Positions 1 through 11,519 of a stretch of 64,000 nucleotides of DNA are shown here, one piece after another (position 1 is the first letter of the stretch; every line of letters begins with the position of its first letter). A program made the translations under genes and the position numbers. Location of the stretch: the NCBI GenBank assembly GCA_036897095.1, contig JAYMSP010000208.1, positions 1 through 64,000 of the forward strand. The letters are read 5' to 3'. The DNA comes from Plantago elongata (taxonomy: Eukaryota; Streptophyta; Magnoliopsida; Lamiales; Plantaginaceae). The notes beneath the pieces were generated by a model, which was not told the origin of the DNA, did not search any database, and saw nothing but the letters and a program-made list of their open reading frames with translations.

Positions 1-377
1 CCCGGGCGGGGCGCCTGTCATGGAGATCGATGAAGCATATAGATGACCGTAGAGAGTTTTTCCATTTAAACTAAAATAGTAAAATACCAATGTAGTAAGA
101 TTTAGGTCGAGATGATCTTAATAGTTTCCCTAACTCTTGTTAGTAAACATGAATAGAAAAATGTATGCTATTGAATCTATAATACGAAATTATTCATCAT
201 TATATACTTAAATTTAATATCTTATTGTATATGATATTTTTCAAACTAAATTTGATGGTTAAAAAAAACGTATGAAAGTGCATATCATCTGTATAAACGT
301 GACATAGAGAAACGCTAAATGATTTGTACATATGTAGGTTTAATATTGTAAATGAATAGTTGTTATACTTGTTAGTA

Positions 378-1208
378 GGGAGAATTACATATACCCCATG
401 TTATAGCACCCTCCCTCATTCAGACACCACTTACTTCACAAAGACGAATATCTAATGATTTTAACATTTATATTACATGTAAGTCAAAAAGTAAAAGAAG
501 TCTAAATTGGACAAACACAACCCTTCCCAAATCAGTATTGAAAACTTACAAATTTGACCTTAATTTATACCAAATTATATATTCACTCCAAACTCAAATT
601 GTATTTAATTTGCACATAATAATTAATATTCAATAAAATAGTAAAAAAATCGCTTTACCAAAGCAACACCGACTATGGCCATCGGAGCAGCTCCGGTGGA
701 ATCCACCGGATCTGTTACAGTTCTTGTGGAGCTATCACAAATCCGGCAGGGTCTGTTACATATCCACAAGATCTGTAGCACCTCCTGTGGGAGCTGTTAC
801 AGGTCCACCGATCGGAGTTGTGCATCTCCGACCACTGGAGTAGCTACGGTGGTCGGAGCAGCTATTTTTTTAATAAATAATAAACTTTCTAATTATTTTT
901 TATTTGGCCCAAAAACATTTGATGAATTTTCAATAAAGTTCATATTTTTTTTAGAAATTTTAATTTATATTATTAAACAATTAATTATGTATGCAACACA
1001 CAAAATGTTGGGAGATTAAGGATTTAAGTTGAACTAGGAAGAAAGGTGTGATACTTCGTAAATTGAAAAAATAAGGGCATGTTTGCATCAATTATCTTGT
1101 CCACAAAAAAAATGAAAAAATGGACCTATATGGCATTATTTAACTATAATTGGTATCCAAATATAATTAGAATATCTAAGAGGGATACTGAATGAAATGC
1201 ACCCTGGC
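378..1208. repeat. Dispersed repeat, copy 1 (GC-rich core in AT-rich arms)
   Basis: An AT-rich stretch with a GC-rich core at about 660-870 that repeats GGAGCTGTTACAG-like and TCCACCGGAT-like words. The stretch 550-600 and the tail 1018-1208 align by eye with 6085-6130 and 6425-6610, and the core word CAGGTCCACCGA recurs at about 6266, so this is one of two diverged copies of one family. The left end GAATTACATATACCCC resembles the terminal repeat of the MULE at 4722, but no matching right end is seen. The open frame at 675-1019 has no recognisable protein and I treat it as chance. Confidence 0.55.
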
Positions 1209-1504
1209 TAGTAAGAATTCTATTTTTCTAGATCGTATACTTGTGATTGTTTTAAGAATACTTGTTGCAATCAAACTTTACAATCCTTTGGTCAATGTTT
1301 GGGTCGAAATTCCTAATTATAAGTTGATAACATAAGTATAAACTGATCGAATAATACCATTATTTCTCATTTATATTGCAAGCGTCTCGACCTAGAGGGC
1401 ATTTCTCTTTCTTTATATTTTCTTTTTCAAATAATCTATTGTTTTAAACTGCTAAGATTACAATTACTTTCTCATATATAATGCCTCTTTACTTCTAAAC
1501 TACC

Positions 1505-1575
1505 TTACACCTCCATTAGGAATCGAACTCTGCATCTCCTCCTCATCACTCCAACTCCATTCCACTGCACCACCT
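1505..1575 (-). repeat. tRNA-derived SINE fragment
   Basis: On the minus strand a box A-like word (GGTGCAGTGGAAT) is followed about 40 bp later by a box B-like word (AGAGTTCGATTCC). This is the spacing of a pol III promoter in a tRNA-derived head. No closed acceptor stem is visible, so a SINE fragment is more likely than a tRNA gene. Confidence 0.4.
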
Positions 1576-1715
1576 TATGTCTCCCTATTTATTTCTTGCT
1601 AATATATGCATGATGAAATATTTTTGTTTTCAATCGTTTTTAAAATATAAATAAATTATTGTGGAGTAATTTAAAGAGTATATAAAGCTAATATATGTCA
1701 TCAATTTGGACACCT

Positions 1716-1800
1716 TCTTTCTTTTTCTTCTGAAACGACAAATGTGACTCGAACCCCTTACTTGTTGGTTAAAGGGAAGTGTCTTACCAACAGAGTTTCA
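1716..1800 (-). repeat. tRNA-derived SINE fragment with A-rich tail
   Basis: On the minus strand: box A-like TGTTGGTAAGAC at about 1780-1793, box B-like GGGGTTCGAGTCA at about 1744-1756, then an A-rich tail (plus-strand pyrimidine run at 1717-1731). The order box A, box B, A-rich tail fits a SINE. No target duplication was resolved. Confidence 0.45.
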
Positions 1801-2895
1801 TTTTGTTGTCATCAACTTACACACATATATATTATTTACTAAGTCGCAAGTTAATTTAGGCACATTTCGTCAATTACAACAATAACCTTATCTAATTTAT
1901 GTACCGGTAGAGAAAGAACATATGACTCGGGGTTATTTCTCTTACGCCAACCGTGCAATGGAAACTTAAACTTCTCAATTTTTCCGCAACCTCAATCATT
2001 TATGAATCATAAGGAAAGTATATTACTCTCATATTCAAGTTAAACATGTCCCAAGTAGTGATATTTTCCAACCACTTTAGTGAAACTAAACCAAAGCACT
2101 ATACTAAAAAATTAGCCACAAATATATCTCAAGTAGTGATATTATTCCCATTCCCATGCTTTATTTCTTCCAACTATAATAAGAATAAATTGATCATATG
2201 CCTAAGACTTATTTATTTTGTTAATTTAAATAGAGTAAGCAATACTCCATCCGTTTCACATAACTTCATACAATGTCACTTTAGCCATTACAACATCAAG
2301 AAGCTACCCATATGAGAAGCTGAATCATTTCAAATTCGACACGCTTGACGATCAATTATTTTAAACACATGGATTGAAAACTTGTAAAAGAAGGAGAAAG
2401 ACATTCAAATATTTATGTATGGAAAGGAAAGAGAATTGTTATCGCTAGAATGGAAGGACTGGCGTTACTTTACTCGATTGAGAAAAGTACTGAAAATTGG
2501 TGCCAAACAAAGAGAGGAGTTGGAGAAAGATTGTTAAATGGAAAAATCGGTAAAATTTTATTTTTGGTACACTACAACAAGACAATGTCACTTGATACGG
2601 TAGAACGGCCTTGTCCAATTGCAATACACCACAAAAATCACCCTCGAAATTTATATTCTCCGATCAATTTTCCGATTAAATTGATGATGTGACAATTAGA
2701 GTTTCAATTTTTCCGCTAAAATACATATGTTAACCTTATTTTTTATCAACGATCTTGACAAAAAACAAAAAGAAAAATACATTGAGCAGATATACTAAAT
2801 TTAGAAATCAAGGAGTTCGATAAACTCCAGTTAACAATCATGAGCTCATCCATGGTATTTAATAGTTCAAGGTAGATTGCCATGTTGAAACTTTG

Positions 2896-3793
2896 GAAAA
2901 AATCATTTTAGATACCTTGAGTTGTGATCATTACCGTTTTAGTAGCTTTAGTTGTGAGCGTTAAATTTTAGTACCTTATGTTTCGTATTTGTCCAATTTT
3001 AGTACCCCTTTAGTCAAACTTAACTAAACCGTTAATTTTGACCGAATCCGTAAGAATTAGCGTGATTAGTCGATTAAACGTCAACTCGTGTGATCTACAC
3101 ATGCTCTTAATAAAATACTTTTATTAAAGTTGAATAACATTTTCAATAATATTAATAATTTTTTATTAATATTAATTGATTTTTCATTGATCATGAATTG
3201 ATTTTTTACATTAATATTAGTCGATTTTGCGTTGACCTTATATTTTAATTTAGAATTTATTCATATTAATACTTTTGTATTAATATTATTCGATTTTCTA
3301 TTGATTATGAATTATTTTTTATTAAAATTTATTAATATTAACAAATGTTGTATTAGTATCATGAATTTATTTATTTATTATTAAAATTAGTCAATTTTTA
3401 GTTTATCATAAACTAAAATTTGTAATTAAAATTTATTAATATTAGTTGATTTTTCAATAATTATGAATTAATTAATTTCAATCATCATTTCTTAATATTA
3501 TTTTTTTATGAATATTAGTCAATTTTTCATTGATCATAAATTATTATTTAATTAAAATTTATTAATGTATTATAAACTGTGCATGTAGTTCACGCACCGA
3601 CTTAACAAAAAATTTACTAACTCACACTAATTTTTATTAATTCGGTCAAAATTAACGATATCGTTAAATTTGACTAATAGAGTACCAAAATTGACAAATA
3701 GATAATATAAGATACTAAAATTGAACGCTTAAAACTAAAAGTACCAAAGCGATAACTACTGCAACTTAAAGTACAAAAGATATATTTTCTTCT
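2896..3793. mobile_element. Long-terminal-inverted-repeat DNA element, MULE-like, nonautonomous
   Basis: The left 200 bp and right 200 bp are inverted copies of each other: TTAATTTTGACCGAAT and its neighbours near 3031-3047 match, reversed, 3633-3655. The words TTTTAGTACC and AGTCAAACTTAAC also recur in inverted order. The middle (about 3120-3560) is AT-rich and made of diverged tandem units of roughly 60-70 bp built on TTAATATTAGTCGATTTTTC and a following ATTGATCATGAATT. Terminal inverted repeats this long are typical of Mutator-like elements. I could not find a 9-bp target duplication, so both ends are uncertain by some bases. There is no coding capacity. Confidence 0.65.
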
Positions 3794-4721
3794 ATTTACT
3801 CGATGTAAGTTCTACATGCGCCTTTACTGACATTTAATATGTACGTCATTCAACCATATAACAATTCAATTTAATCAAAGTTGGGTGGTTTCCTTGTGAT
3901 TCTAAATAACTCTCATATTAATATCAATCATTCAATCTAGCAAAATGACTATATTTGTTAGTAAAGTTTTCTTGCGCCAAGTCGGCGCGTACTCAAGTGA
4001 AAATTAAACTCGTGGTTTAATTTTTTTGATAAGAACTTGAGAGCACTTCAATTACAAAATCAAACACAACATTTAGTTTCTTCTCTTCATCCATGGAGCA
4101 ACAAACCTGAATATAACTTCTAAACACTTGTAACTTTATACATAAAATAGCAACATTAATATCATAAACATGAAAACAATTACACAACTACCTGAAATGC
4201 TAAAGACACTACATATAGACAATACGAAAATAACAACATAAGAACTACTCATAAAACCTTACCAATCATCCAGATCCATCTTATTAGACATCTATGAGAC
4301 ACAATTCTAGGAAGAGGTTGATCATGTCGAACCTATCATACAAATCTGCCATATCATAAACATATATATGTATATACAAAAATAAAGCCATATATACAAA
4401 TAAAAATAAACCAGAAAATAACCAAAACAAAAGAATATATAACTTGTAACATTTCATCGAATACTACAAAGCCGAAACATCTATGGATTGAATTGAGCAT
4501 AAATCCATGAAATAACATTTGAAATGATGAACTTTTTGTTATTACAAAATCGTTTAAAATTGTTAGGGCATATCCATTGAAAACAAACATGGATAAAAAA
4601 TGTTGGTAATAAAAGAGATAGGAAAAATATCATATACCACCCGGCTAGATTCTCTCTTTTAAGATTAGTCCATCGTAGATAAATAATTACATCTAGATCC
4701 ATAAATCTATCAATAATTATA

Positions 4722-5998
4722 GGACGAATTACATATAGTACCCCTTAAATTCAGTCCAATTACATAACCACCCCCAGATTGGCGAGAAATACATATAGCC
4801 CCCTCGAACTCATTTTCGTTGACTGATGTGCCAAATCAGCATTTTCTCTCTCCATGTGGATTTTGCCTCTCTCTTTTAATTAAGAAAAAATTAGGGGCTG
4901 ATTGGCCAGGCATTTAAATGTCCCCATTTGGCTCGATGAACAGTGATTTGGCCTAAAATACACTTCAAATACCCCCATTTCAATTCCATTCAAAACACAC
5001 TTTCACCAAAATTCTCATTGAAATGCCATGCCGATCAGCCCCTTAAAACAAAATCAATTAAAAGGAAAATAATAAAGTATATTAAACCCACTTCATCTTC
5101 TTTCTCTACCCATCTTCTTCACCACCTCCATCCCCATCCCCCATCTTCCTCTTCTCATCTTCTTCAACACTTCCACCCCTTCTTTTCCACCCTCCTGATT
5201 CACCACCTAAAACAACTCCATTGGAGCTATTTACTTGCAGTTTCAATGGCAGCTCCATCGAGCTCCAAATTTGCAGCTCCAATGGAGCTTCAATGGCAAC
5301 TATGACGAGCTATAAATTTGCAGCTCGCCGGAGCTTCTCTAACATCTCCAATGCAACTGTTACAGAAGCTCTATTGGAGCTGCAAATCGCAGCTCCAATG
5401 GAGCTGTTATAGAAAAGCTTCAATGGAGTTGCGATTTGCAGCTCCAATGGTGGCTCCCGGATCTGTTCACTATTTCATACATAAAGCTCTGTTTTGAGCT
5501 TTTGAAAGCTCCAAATTCGAGATGTTAATCTCCGATTTGAAGTTCAATTTATGAACGTTGAAGAAGATGGTTGTTGAAGAGATGCTTATGGAGTTTGGTT
5601 AATGTTTTTGTTGAAAATAAAATTTCAAGACTTGATTGAACTTTTGCAGAATTGTTGTGGGTGAGTGTTGGTAAATTAGATTAAGGTTAGGAATTCAATT
5701 TGCAATAAAGTACATAACAGGGTGATTATAAAAAATGGAAAAGAAAAGAAAAGGAGGACGAAGAAATTAAAGAAAATCAAAAATAGAAAAGATGATGGCA
5801 TTTTCATTAATATCACCAACTTTTTCGTCCACATAAGCAAATTTAGATGCCACATCATAACCAGAGTTGACTTTTGGGGCTAGATGTAATTAGTTTTCGA
5901 GTCCTTTGTTAATTTTGAATCTATCTGTAAATTAAGCCAATCTGGGGAGGTTTTTGAAATAGGGGGTCAATTTAAGGAGTAGTAGATGTAATTTTTCC
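4722..5998. mobile_element. Nonautonomous Mutator-like element (MULE) with 9-bp target duplication
   Basis: Inverted ends of roughly 150 bp: the left end starts GGACGAATTACATATAGTAC and the right end, read reversed, starts GGAAAAATTACATCTACTAC. Both continue through CCTTAAATT and CCCCAGATTGGC. The flanks ATAATTATA (4713-4721) and ATAGTTATA (5999-6007) match at 8 of 9 positions, as expected for a MULE target duplication. The interior has a pyrimidine-rich stretch (5095-5200) and a cluster of AGCTCCAATGGAGCT-type palindromes (5210-5450). A Tourist-like MITE sits inside at 4894-5042. Open frames in the interior show no transposase, so movement would depend on a partner elsewhere. Confidence 0.85.
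4894..5042 (+). mobile_element. Tourist-like MITE, family A, copy 1 (nested in the MULE)
   Basis: Starts GGGGCTGATTGGCCAGGC and ends with the near-reverse GCCATGCCGATCAGCCCC. It is flanked on both sides by TTA (4891-4893 and 5043-5045), the 3-bp duplication typical of PIF/Harbinger (Tourist) MITEs. Four related copies lie at 11073, 11983, 38543 and 41348. Its place inside the MULE makes it the younger of the two, or a passenger of the MULE. Confidence 0.8.
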
Positions 5999-6009
5999 AT
6001 AGTTATATA

Positions 6010-6610
6010 TAAGTCCAATTGGTCAAATCAAATTTACTTTAGCCAAACACACCTTCGCAAGTTTTAATGTAGTTTGCAAAATTTGACCCTAACTTAACAC
6101 AAATTGTATATTTACTTCAGATTCAAAATTATATTTTATAAATTATAATATTTGACAAAATAATAAATAAAATAGTTAAAATGGAAAGAGAAATTTGTTA
6201 GAAATTCAAAAAAGAAAAAAGAAAATGCAAAGTGGCCAGAGTTGTGTAAATAGCTCAACATAGACAGGTCCACCGAAGATTTTTGCACAACTTTGCAATT
6301 AAGTCCGAAAACTACTTATATTATGAAAATTACAATTATATTGTGAAAACTATAAAAAGCCCCTATAATTTTTTAATTCATGTTATTAACCAATAAATAA
6401 GGTACTTAACAAAAAATGAAAAATAAAGTATTTAAGTTGAATTAGAAAGGAATAAGAGATACCTTTTTAAATTGGCAAAATAAGGTCATGTTTGGCATCA
6501 TTCATTTAGTCATGGAAAAAATAGAAAAATGGATCTATATGTTATTGTTGAACTATCATGGACCAAAGTGTAATTAGAACATATAAGATGGGTACTAAAT
6601 AAAATTGACC
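6010..6610. repeat. Dispersed repeat, copy 2
   Basis: Diverged copy of the repeat at 378-1208. Shared blocks include TTTGACCCTAACTTAACAC (about 6089), ACAGGTCCACCGA (about 6265) and the tail beginning TATTTAAGTTGAATTAG (about 6429) through to about 6600. The right end of the MULE lies directly to its left, so the MULE may have inserted beside or into this copy. No coding sequence recognised. Confidence 0.55.
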
Positions 6611-8550
6611 GAAAAGATATGAACTGCCCAAATGGTGTAGAAATTTATTGCTAAAAATATCAAGAGATGAATTTGATATGTATGGGAAGCTCAAAATAAA
6701 GGATTTTCGAGGGATCTAGAGTTGGGACGATGTTGATGAGTCTACGAAGCTTTTAGTATGTTTGATTATGGCCATCGTTGTTGCTATAAATCCTTGGCGA
6801 TTCAAATGAATTATACGTGCATTTAAGTTGCTCTGTACGTAAATAGTACTCATATTTATTTTTATGAAATTTTAGGCCAGGTTTATGTGTATACTTTAAA
6901 ATTAAGGCAGATTTCTACTTTACATAATTAAGATTACTGCAATTAGTGTTCATAATTATAACTTTTCTTTGACTTAAAAATAAACATTGATCGGAGAGAA
7001 ATGGATGGAGAATAATATGAAATGATTTCTTACCAAGTTTATAATTTTTTTGAATTATTTAAATAAAAAAAGATAAACAATAGAAAGAAATTATCTCATT
7101 CAATTTAGTTAGCTATTAATTAACTATAAATACAATAATAAATTACAAATATTAATGGATCTTAAAAAATTCATACTATATATTCAATTATCACATCTTA
7201 AAATAGAGTAATTGACGTGCAACAGGAAGAAAAATGCATTGCATTGGCTAGACTTTTAAATTTTCCATCTTTACATTTATTTGTATTTATTTAGTAAAAA
7301 AATAATTAAAATTGTTTTAAATTGCCTCATTCAATATTGACTTAAGTTTTTGACTTAAAAAAGATTTGAACAAAATGATATTTGAATTAAATATATTCAA
7401 TTAAAAAAAATTTAGGTAAATTAAGAGTTTAAATATTGTAAAGTTTATAATGTTCAAAGTATAATCATGGGTGGTCTCTATTTGTAGATGACGGAAAAAT
7501 ATAAAAATTGGTATAATTTTATATTTATATTTTATTAAATATTAATAACTGAAAATAAAAAAGAAAAAGAAAAAGTGAAATAGAATAGTGAAGGAGTAAA
7601 AGAACATATGAATGAGTTACCAAATTGTAACTGGGAGAAATTATCTCATCAAACGTGTGAAATGTATTGTAGCTATGTATACTTGTCATATTTATATTTT
7701 AGGGTGAAATAAATTAAATATATTGAAAAAATTATTATAAATATTCGAAGTTAAAGTGCTATATAAATGATTATTACTCTTTCACAATATATATAGATTG
7801 AGTTGACTCACCGTTTTTCATTAATTGATCTACTCCACCACTAGTCACTACCCTAGATCCCAAGTGCCTTAAGTCCTTAACCCAGCTTTCCTCCAAATAA
7901 ATCTACTACCATGCATATTTCTACCTTACAATTAAGTAAAAGTCAATATGGGAAACAAATATTGGTTCGTTTGAAGGATGACCCTTGTAAGTGTATGTAA
8001 ATGATATTTCTCCATCATCATTAGTTTAGTCGACTAGTCCTCCAACAAAAATATTCTTATATATAAAGCTACATCAATTTCTCAATACATCATGTTTGCA
8101 CAGGTGCAAAGTAATTGTTTTCTATTACTACTAACCAGCAACCAACCAAATTCATACAAATCAACCGTTCTATCTAATTCATCTGTTCAATTTAACTATT
8201 TAAGCAACTTCATTAGCTATCTCTTCCAATTAACTTAATACTAGATCATTTATCATAAATCCCATTATATACAAATTAATATATGTACTAATTCAAATCT
8301 TTTTAGAGTGATCACTTGAACATATGTATATGCATTATAGTAACTTTAATACATAGTTTATATAATAAACATGTATATATCATAATTAAATTATTAATAT
8401 TTTTAAATATATAATATTAAAATATAATATGTGATCTTCGATTTAGTACCGCTAAAATAGAATATTATGCAAAAGTTGTTCAACTAATGATATAAAGAGG
8501 TGATGGTCCCCTCGAATGAAAATACACCAATGAGCCATTGGAAGCTAGTG
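6611..8550. other. Gene-free stretch and upstream region of the F-box gene
   Basis: AT-rich sequence with no supported gene or delimited repeat. The last few hundred bases are the presumed promoter of the F-box/kelch gene at 8609. Confidence 0.5.
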
Positions 8551-8552
8551 GC

Positions 8553-8560
8553 TATAAAAA
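8553..8560 (+). promoter_or_regulatory. TATA box of the F-box/kelch gene
   Basis: TATAAAAA in GGCTATAAAAACAC, 49 bp before the ATG at 8609. With transcription starting about 25-30 bp downstream, the 5' UTR would be only about 20-30 bp. Confidence 0.6.
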
Positions 8561-8608
8561 CACAAAATCACCCCTTCTCCAAACCCCCCTTCTTTCTTTC
8601 CCTCACAA

Positions 8609-9778
8609 ATGACCAATCCTACGTCCACCACAATAATCCAACACCAAAATCCCCTCCCCACAATCAAAAAACAAAAACTCCACCACCACACCACGGCCGA
8701 AAACCACCGCCACCCACAACAACCGCTCCTCCCCGGTCTCCCCGACCACCTCTCCCAACTCTGCCTCTCTCTACTTCCACCATCCACTCTCTTCTCCGTC
8801 TGCCACTCGTGGCGACGGCTCCTATACACCCCTTCCTTCCCACCCTTCCTTTCTCTCTACACTCTCCTCATCCCAACCCACCCACACCACTCAAACGCAA
8901 TACAATTCGCCTCGTTCGACCCTGTCTCGAACCAGTGGCACCACCTCCCCCCGCCCCCACTCCGCCTCCTATTCCGCCACCCCTCCTTCATCTCACGTAA
9001 ACTCCCCATCCAGTCCCTCTCCGTCGCCGGAAAACTCCTACTACTCGCCGCCACCACCGATCACTTCCTTCCCGCCCTACCCAAACCCTTACTCTTAGAC
9101 CCGGCAACGCAAAAATGGACCCCAGGTCCCCCCTTATGGGCCCCTCGCCGCTGGTGTGCGGCAGGCACATCCGGTTCGACTGTGTACGTAGCCAGCGGGG
9201 TCGGGGCCCATTACGACACGAACGTGGCTCGTTCTGTCGAAAAGCTGGAATTTGGCGCCAAATCTAATCAGAAGCAGATGAAATGGGAGAAGATGGGGAG
9301 CTTAAAGGATGGGAAGTTCAGCCGGGAGGCGATCGAATCGGTAGGGTGGAGAGGGAAGCTCTGCATGGTGAATGTGAAAGGCGATGCGGCGAAGGAAGGG
9401 ATAATTTACGACGTAGAAAGCGATCAGTGGGAGGAGATGCCAGAAGGGATGTTGGCAGGGTGGAGGGGACCGGCAGCGGCGATGGAGGAGAAGACGATTT
9501 ACATGGTAGACGAATCGAAGGGATCGTTGAAGAGGTATGATTGTGGAAAGGATTCTTGGGTTGAAGTGCTGGAGAGTCATGAGCTGCTTAAGGGAGCTCA
9601 GCAGGTGGTCGCTGCGTCGGGGAAAGTTTGTATTTTGAGTCGTGATGGCGGTTGTATCACGGTGGTTGATGTCGCCGACCGGAGGGTTTGGGTGGTGGAG
9701 GCTCCGGAGGGGTTACAGGGTGTGGGGATACATGTGTTGCCGAGATTGAGTCCGTACAAAATTGATTTTGAAGTATGA
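8609..9778 (+). CDS. F-box/kelch-repeat protein, SKIP25/KUF1 type
   Basis: Single exon, 389 residues. An F-box lies at about 41-80 (LPGLPDHLSQLCLSLLPPST, then FSVCHSWRRLLY), the surface that binds SKP1/ASK in an SCF ubiquitin ligase. Kelch-like beta-propeller blades follow, with repeated x-x-W and paired-glycine patterns (SNQWHHLP about 108, TQKWTPGP about 167, WRGPAAAM about 285, KDSWVEV about 314). The compact F-box followed by FPPFLSLYTL and the LPGLPDHL start are typical of the SKIP25 and karrikin-upregulated KUF1 group, usually intronless and about this length. The ATG is the first in frame after the TATA box. The gene is much more GC-rich than its flanks, C-rich in the first half and G-rich in the second. 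Its substrate cannot be read from sequence. Family is confident; choice between SKIP25 and KUF1 orthology is not. Confidence 0.92.
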   Translation: MTNPTSTTIIQHQNPLPTIKKQKLHHHTTAENHRHPQQPLLPGLPDHLSQLCLSLLPPSTLFSVCHSWRRLLYTPSFPPFLSLYTLLIPTHPHHSNAIQFASFDPVSNQWHHLPPPPLRLLFRHPSFISRKLPIQSLSVAGKLLLLAATTDHFLPALPKPLLLDPATQKWTPGPPLWAPRRWCAAGTSGSTVYVASGVGAHYDTNVARSVEKLEFGAKSNQKQMKWEKMGSLKDGKFSREAIESVGWRGKLCMVNVKGDAAKEGIIYDVESDQWEEMPEGMLAGWRGPAAAMEEKTIYMVDESKGSLKRYDCGKDSWVEVLESHELLKGAQQVVAASGKVCILSRDGGCITVVDVADRRVWVVEAPEGLQGVGIHVLPRLSPYKIDFEV

Positions 9779-11072
9779 GATGCTAGTGTTAGAGAATGAA
9801 TATAAATTGATCAATTCATTTATTTTGTTAACTTGTTGATCATGTTATACAATACCAAGTAAATTGTATATATGAGAATGAGATTGAAAATTAGTTTCAC
9901 TTTATTGTAATTGTGTTTTTTAGGTCTGAATCTTTAATTGATTGGAACTAGATCAGTTTATAAATTTCGTGAAAAAACGGAATAAAAGTATTAAAACATC
10001 ACAATTTATATTATAAATTTTAAATCGAAACTATTTTAAGTATTTTAAATCGATCTCATGTCTATTGGTATTCTGGGTGGTTTGTGATCTTTTTAATGTA
10101 AGGCCTTAATAAGGGGTAGTAGCATGTGCGGTCTTTAATGAAAATGCGGTTTGGAGAAAGGTGTATGTGTGGGTATAATTGCATCAAACTTTGAGAATTG
10201 AATGCCGCGGTGTGACGTAAAAAATGGACATTACATTTAGAATAGAACTGGACGTGGCATGTAGCAGAAAGGGGCAAGGGCCAGAGGATACAGGGACTCT
10301 GAAGTGAGCTACATATCATTTAATTTGTTTCTATCTATAGTTATACAGAAAGCTGTAAGAAAGATATTTTCTTGACACAATGGGGCACAGTCTATATTTC
10401 ATAAATGTTCTGATAATACAAATTGCAATTATTACTAAAAGTTGAATTGGTGTTTTATTGATTTCATTTTTTCTGGAAAATTCAATTTTCACTCATAGCA
10501 CGAAACGGAGAACACAACAGGCGCTCGTGCAGATAATTTGAGTTCATTTAAGTAAATGTGGATGTAAACATCGAACCGCGCCTCTAAAGATCTCGGCCAG
10601 GAAAAAGAAAAGGAATCTAAAGAGAAAGAACCATGGAGACATGGAAAATGAAAGAGGCCGGCTGATATATCATATATTGAGGTCGGCTAGAACTGTGAAT
10701 TATAAAATCAGATGTGTAGAACTACTATTTAAGTTCTTGCTGTTTCACTGTTGACTCTCTTAAAATGCTCAACAAGGTCTCCTGATCTGCAACCAAGCCA
10801 AGTTGATGAGATTTGGATTTTTAGAGTATGGCAAAGCGATGTGCAATAGCTGGCTCTTAATTAATCTGATCATAGCTAAAAGACACAAGAGACCTTTTCT
10901 GAGGCCTAATATCTTATCTCATGATTTGTTACTCATCAATTATCTTATCGTGGAGTAGTTGTTTATTAAGTTAGAAGATATGATTTGAGGACACTACTTG
11001 AATTGACATTAGTTAATTGGAATGAAGGAGACAACTAAGACATAATTATTAATTTAGATATGATTTTGCATC
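9779..11072. other. 3' flank of the F-box gene and gene-free stretch
   Basis: The first 200-300 bp hold the presumed 3' UTR. The rest shows no supported gene; an open frame at 10062-10319 on the minus strand has no recognisable domain. Confidence 0.45.
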
Positions 11073-11219
11073 GGGGCCGATTGGACATGCATTTAAATGC
11101 CCCTATTTACTCGATAAATATTAATTTGACCTAAAATACACTTCAAATACCCCCATTTTAATTTCATTCCAAATACAATTTCACCAAAATCCCCATTCAA
11201 ATGTCATGTCAATCATGGG
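11073..11219 (+). mobile_element. Tourist-like MITE, family A, copy 2 (diverged)
   Basis: Starts GGGGCCGATTGGACATGC, contains the family core TTTGACCTAAAATACACTTC (about 11131) and ends ATGTCATGTCAATCATGGGC. The right end has drifted from the consensus and no TTA duplication is left, so it is an older copy. Confidence 0.65.
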
Positions 11220-11519
11220 CTTTCTCCAATTAGCCTGCAACATAAATAAGTCTTTGCATCAATGTATTGATGGATCTTAGGCTTTCTCCAATTAGCGAAC
11301 ACAAATAAGTAACTTTTTAGATTGAAAGAAATTAATATTATACTTGTTCGGGTTCATGAATCTTTTTCAAAATACAATCATAATAAGTTGAATTTTAATT
11401 TACGTGGGAAGGGATAGTAACAGTAGCAATCTTATGTGCTGGAATTTAAAACTGACAAAATGGGTTTTCCAAAGTGATAAAGATAAACCTTTCTGGCCTT
11501 TCAGCTAGTGGAAATGTGG

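Larger units (their letters stand above)
1209..2895. other. Gene-free AT-rich stretch
   Basis: Holds two tRNA-like SINE fragments (annotated separately) and otherwise AT-rich unassigned sequence. Short open frames at 2046-2315 and 2450-2692 have no recognisable domain and no coding-like composition. A CACTACAACAAGA word near 2569 resembles a CACTA transposon terminus but has no visible partner. Confidence 0.5.

Noticed and set aside
2560-2600. CACTA-transposon-like terminus (CACTACAACAAGA)
   Set aside because: No partner terminus in inverted orientation was found nearby and there is no subterminal repeat pattern.
4354-4702. Overlapping hydrophobic minus-strand open frames
   Set aside because: Hydrophobicity follows from AT-rich DNA; there is no domain, no splice context and no coding-like composition.
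8500-9000. 166-codon proline-rich open frame overlapping the F-box gene
   Set aside because: It is an alternative frame of a C-rich coding region; the true frame carries the F-box and kelch motifs.
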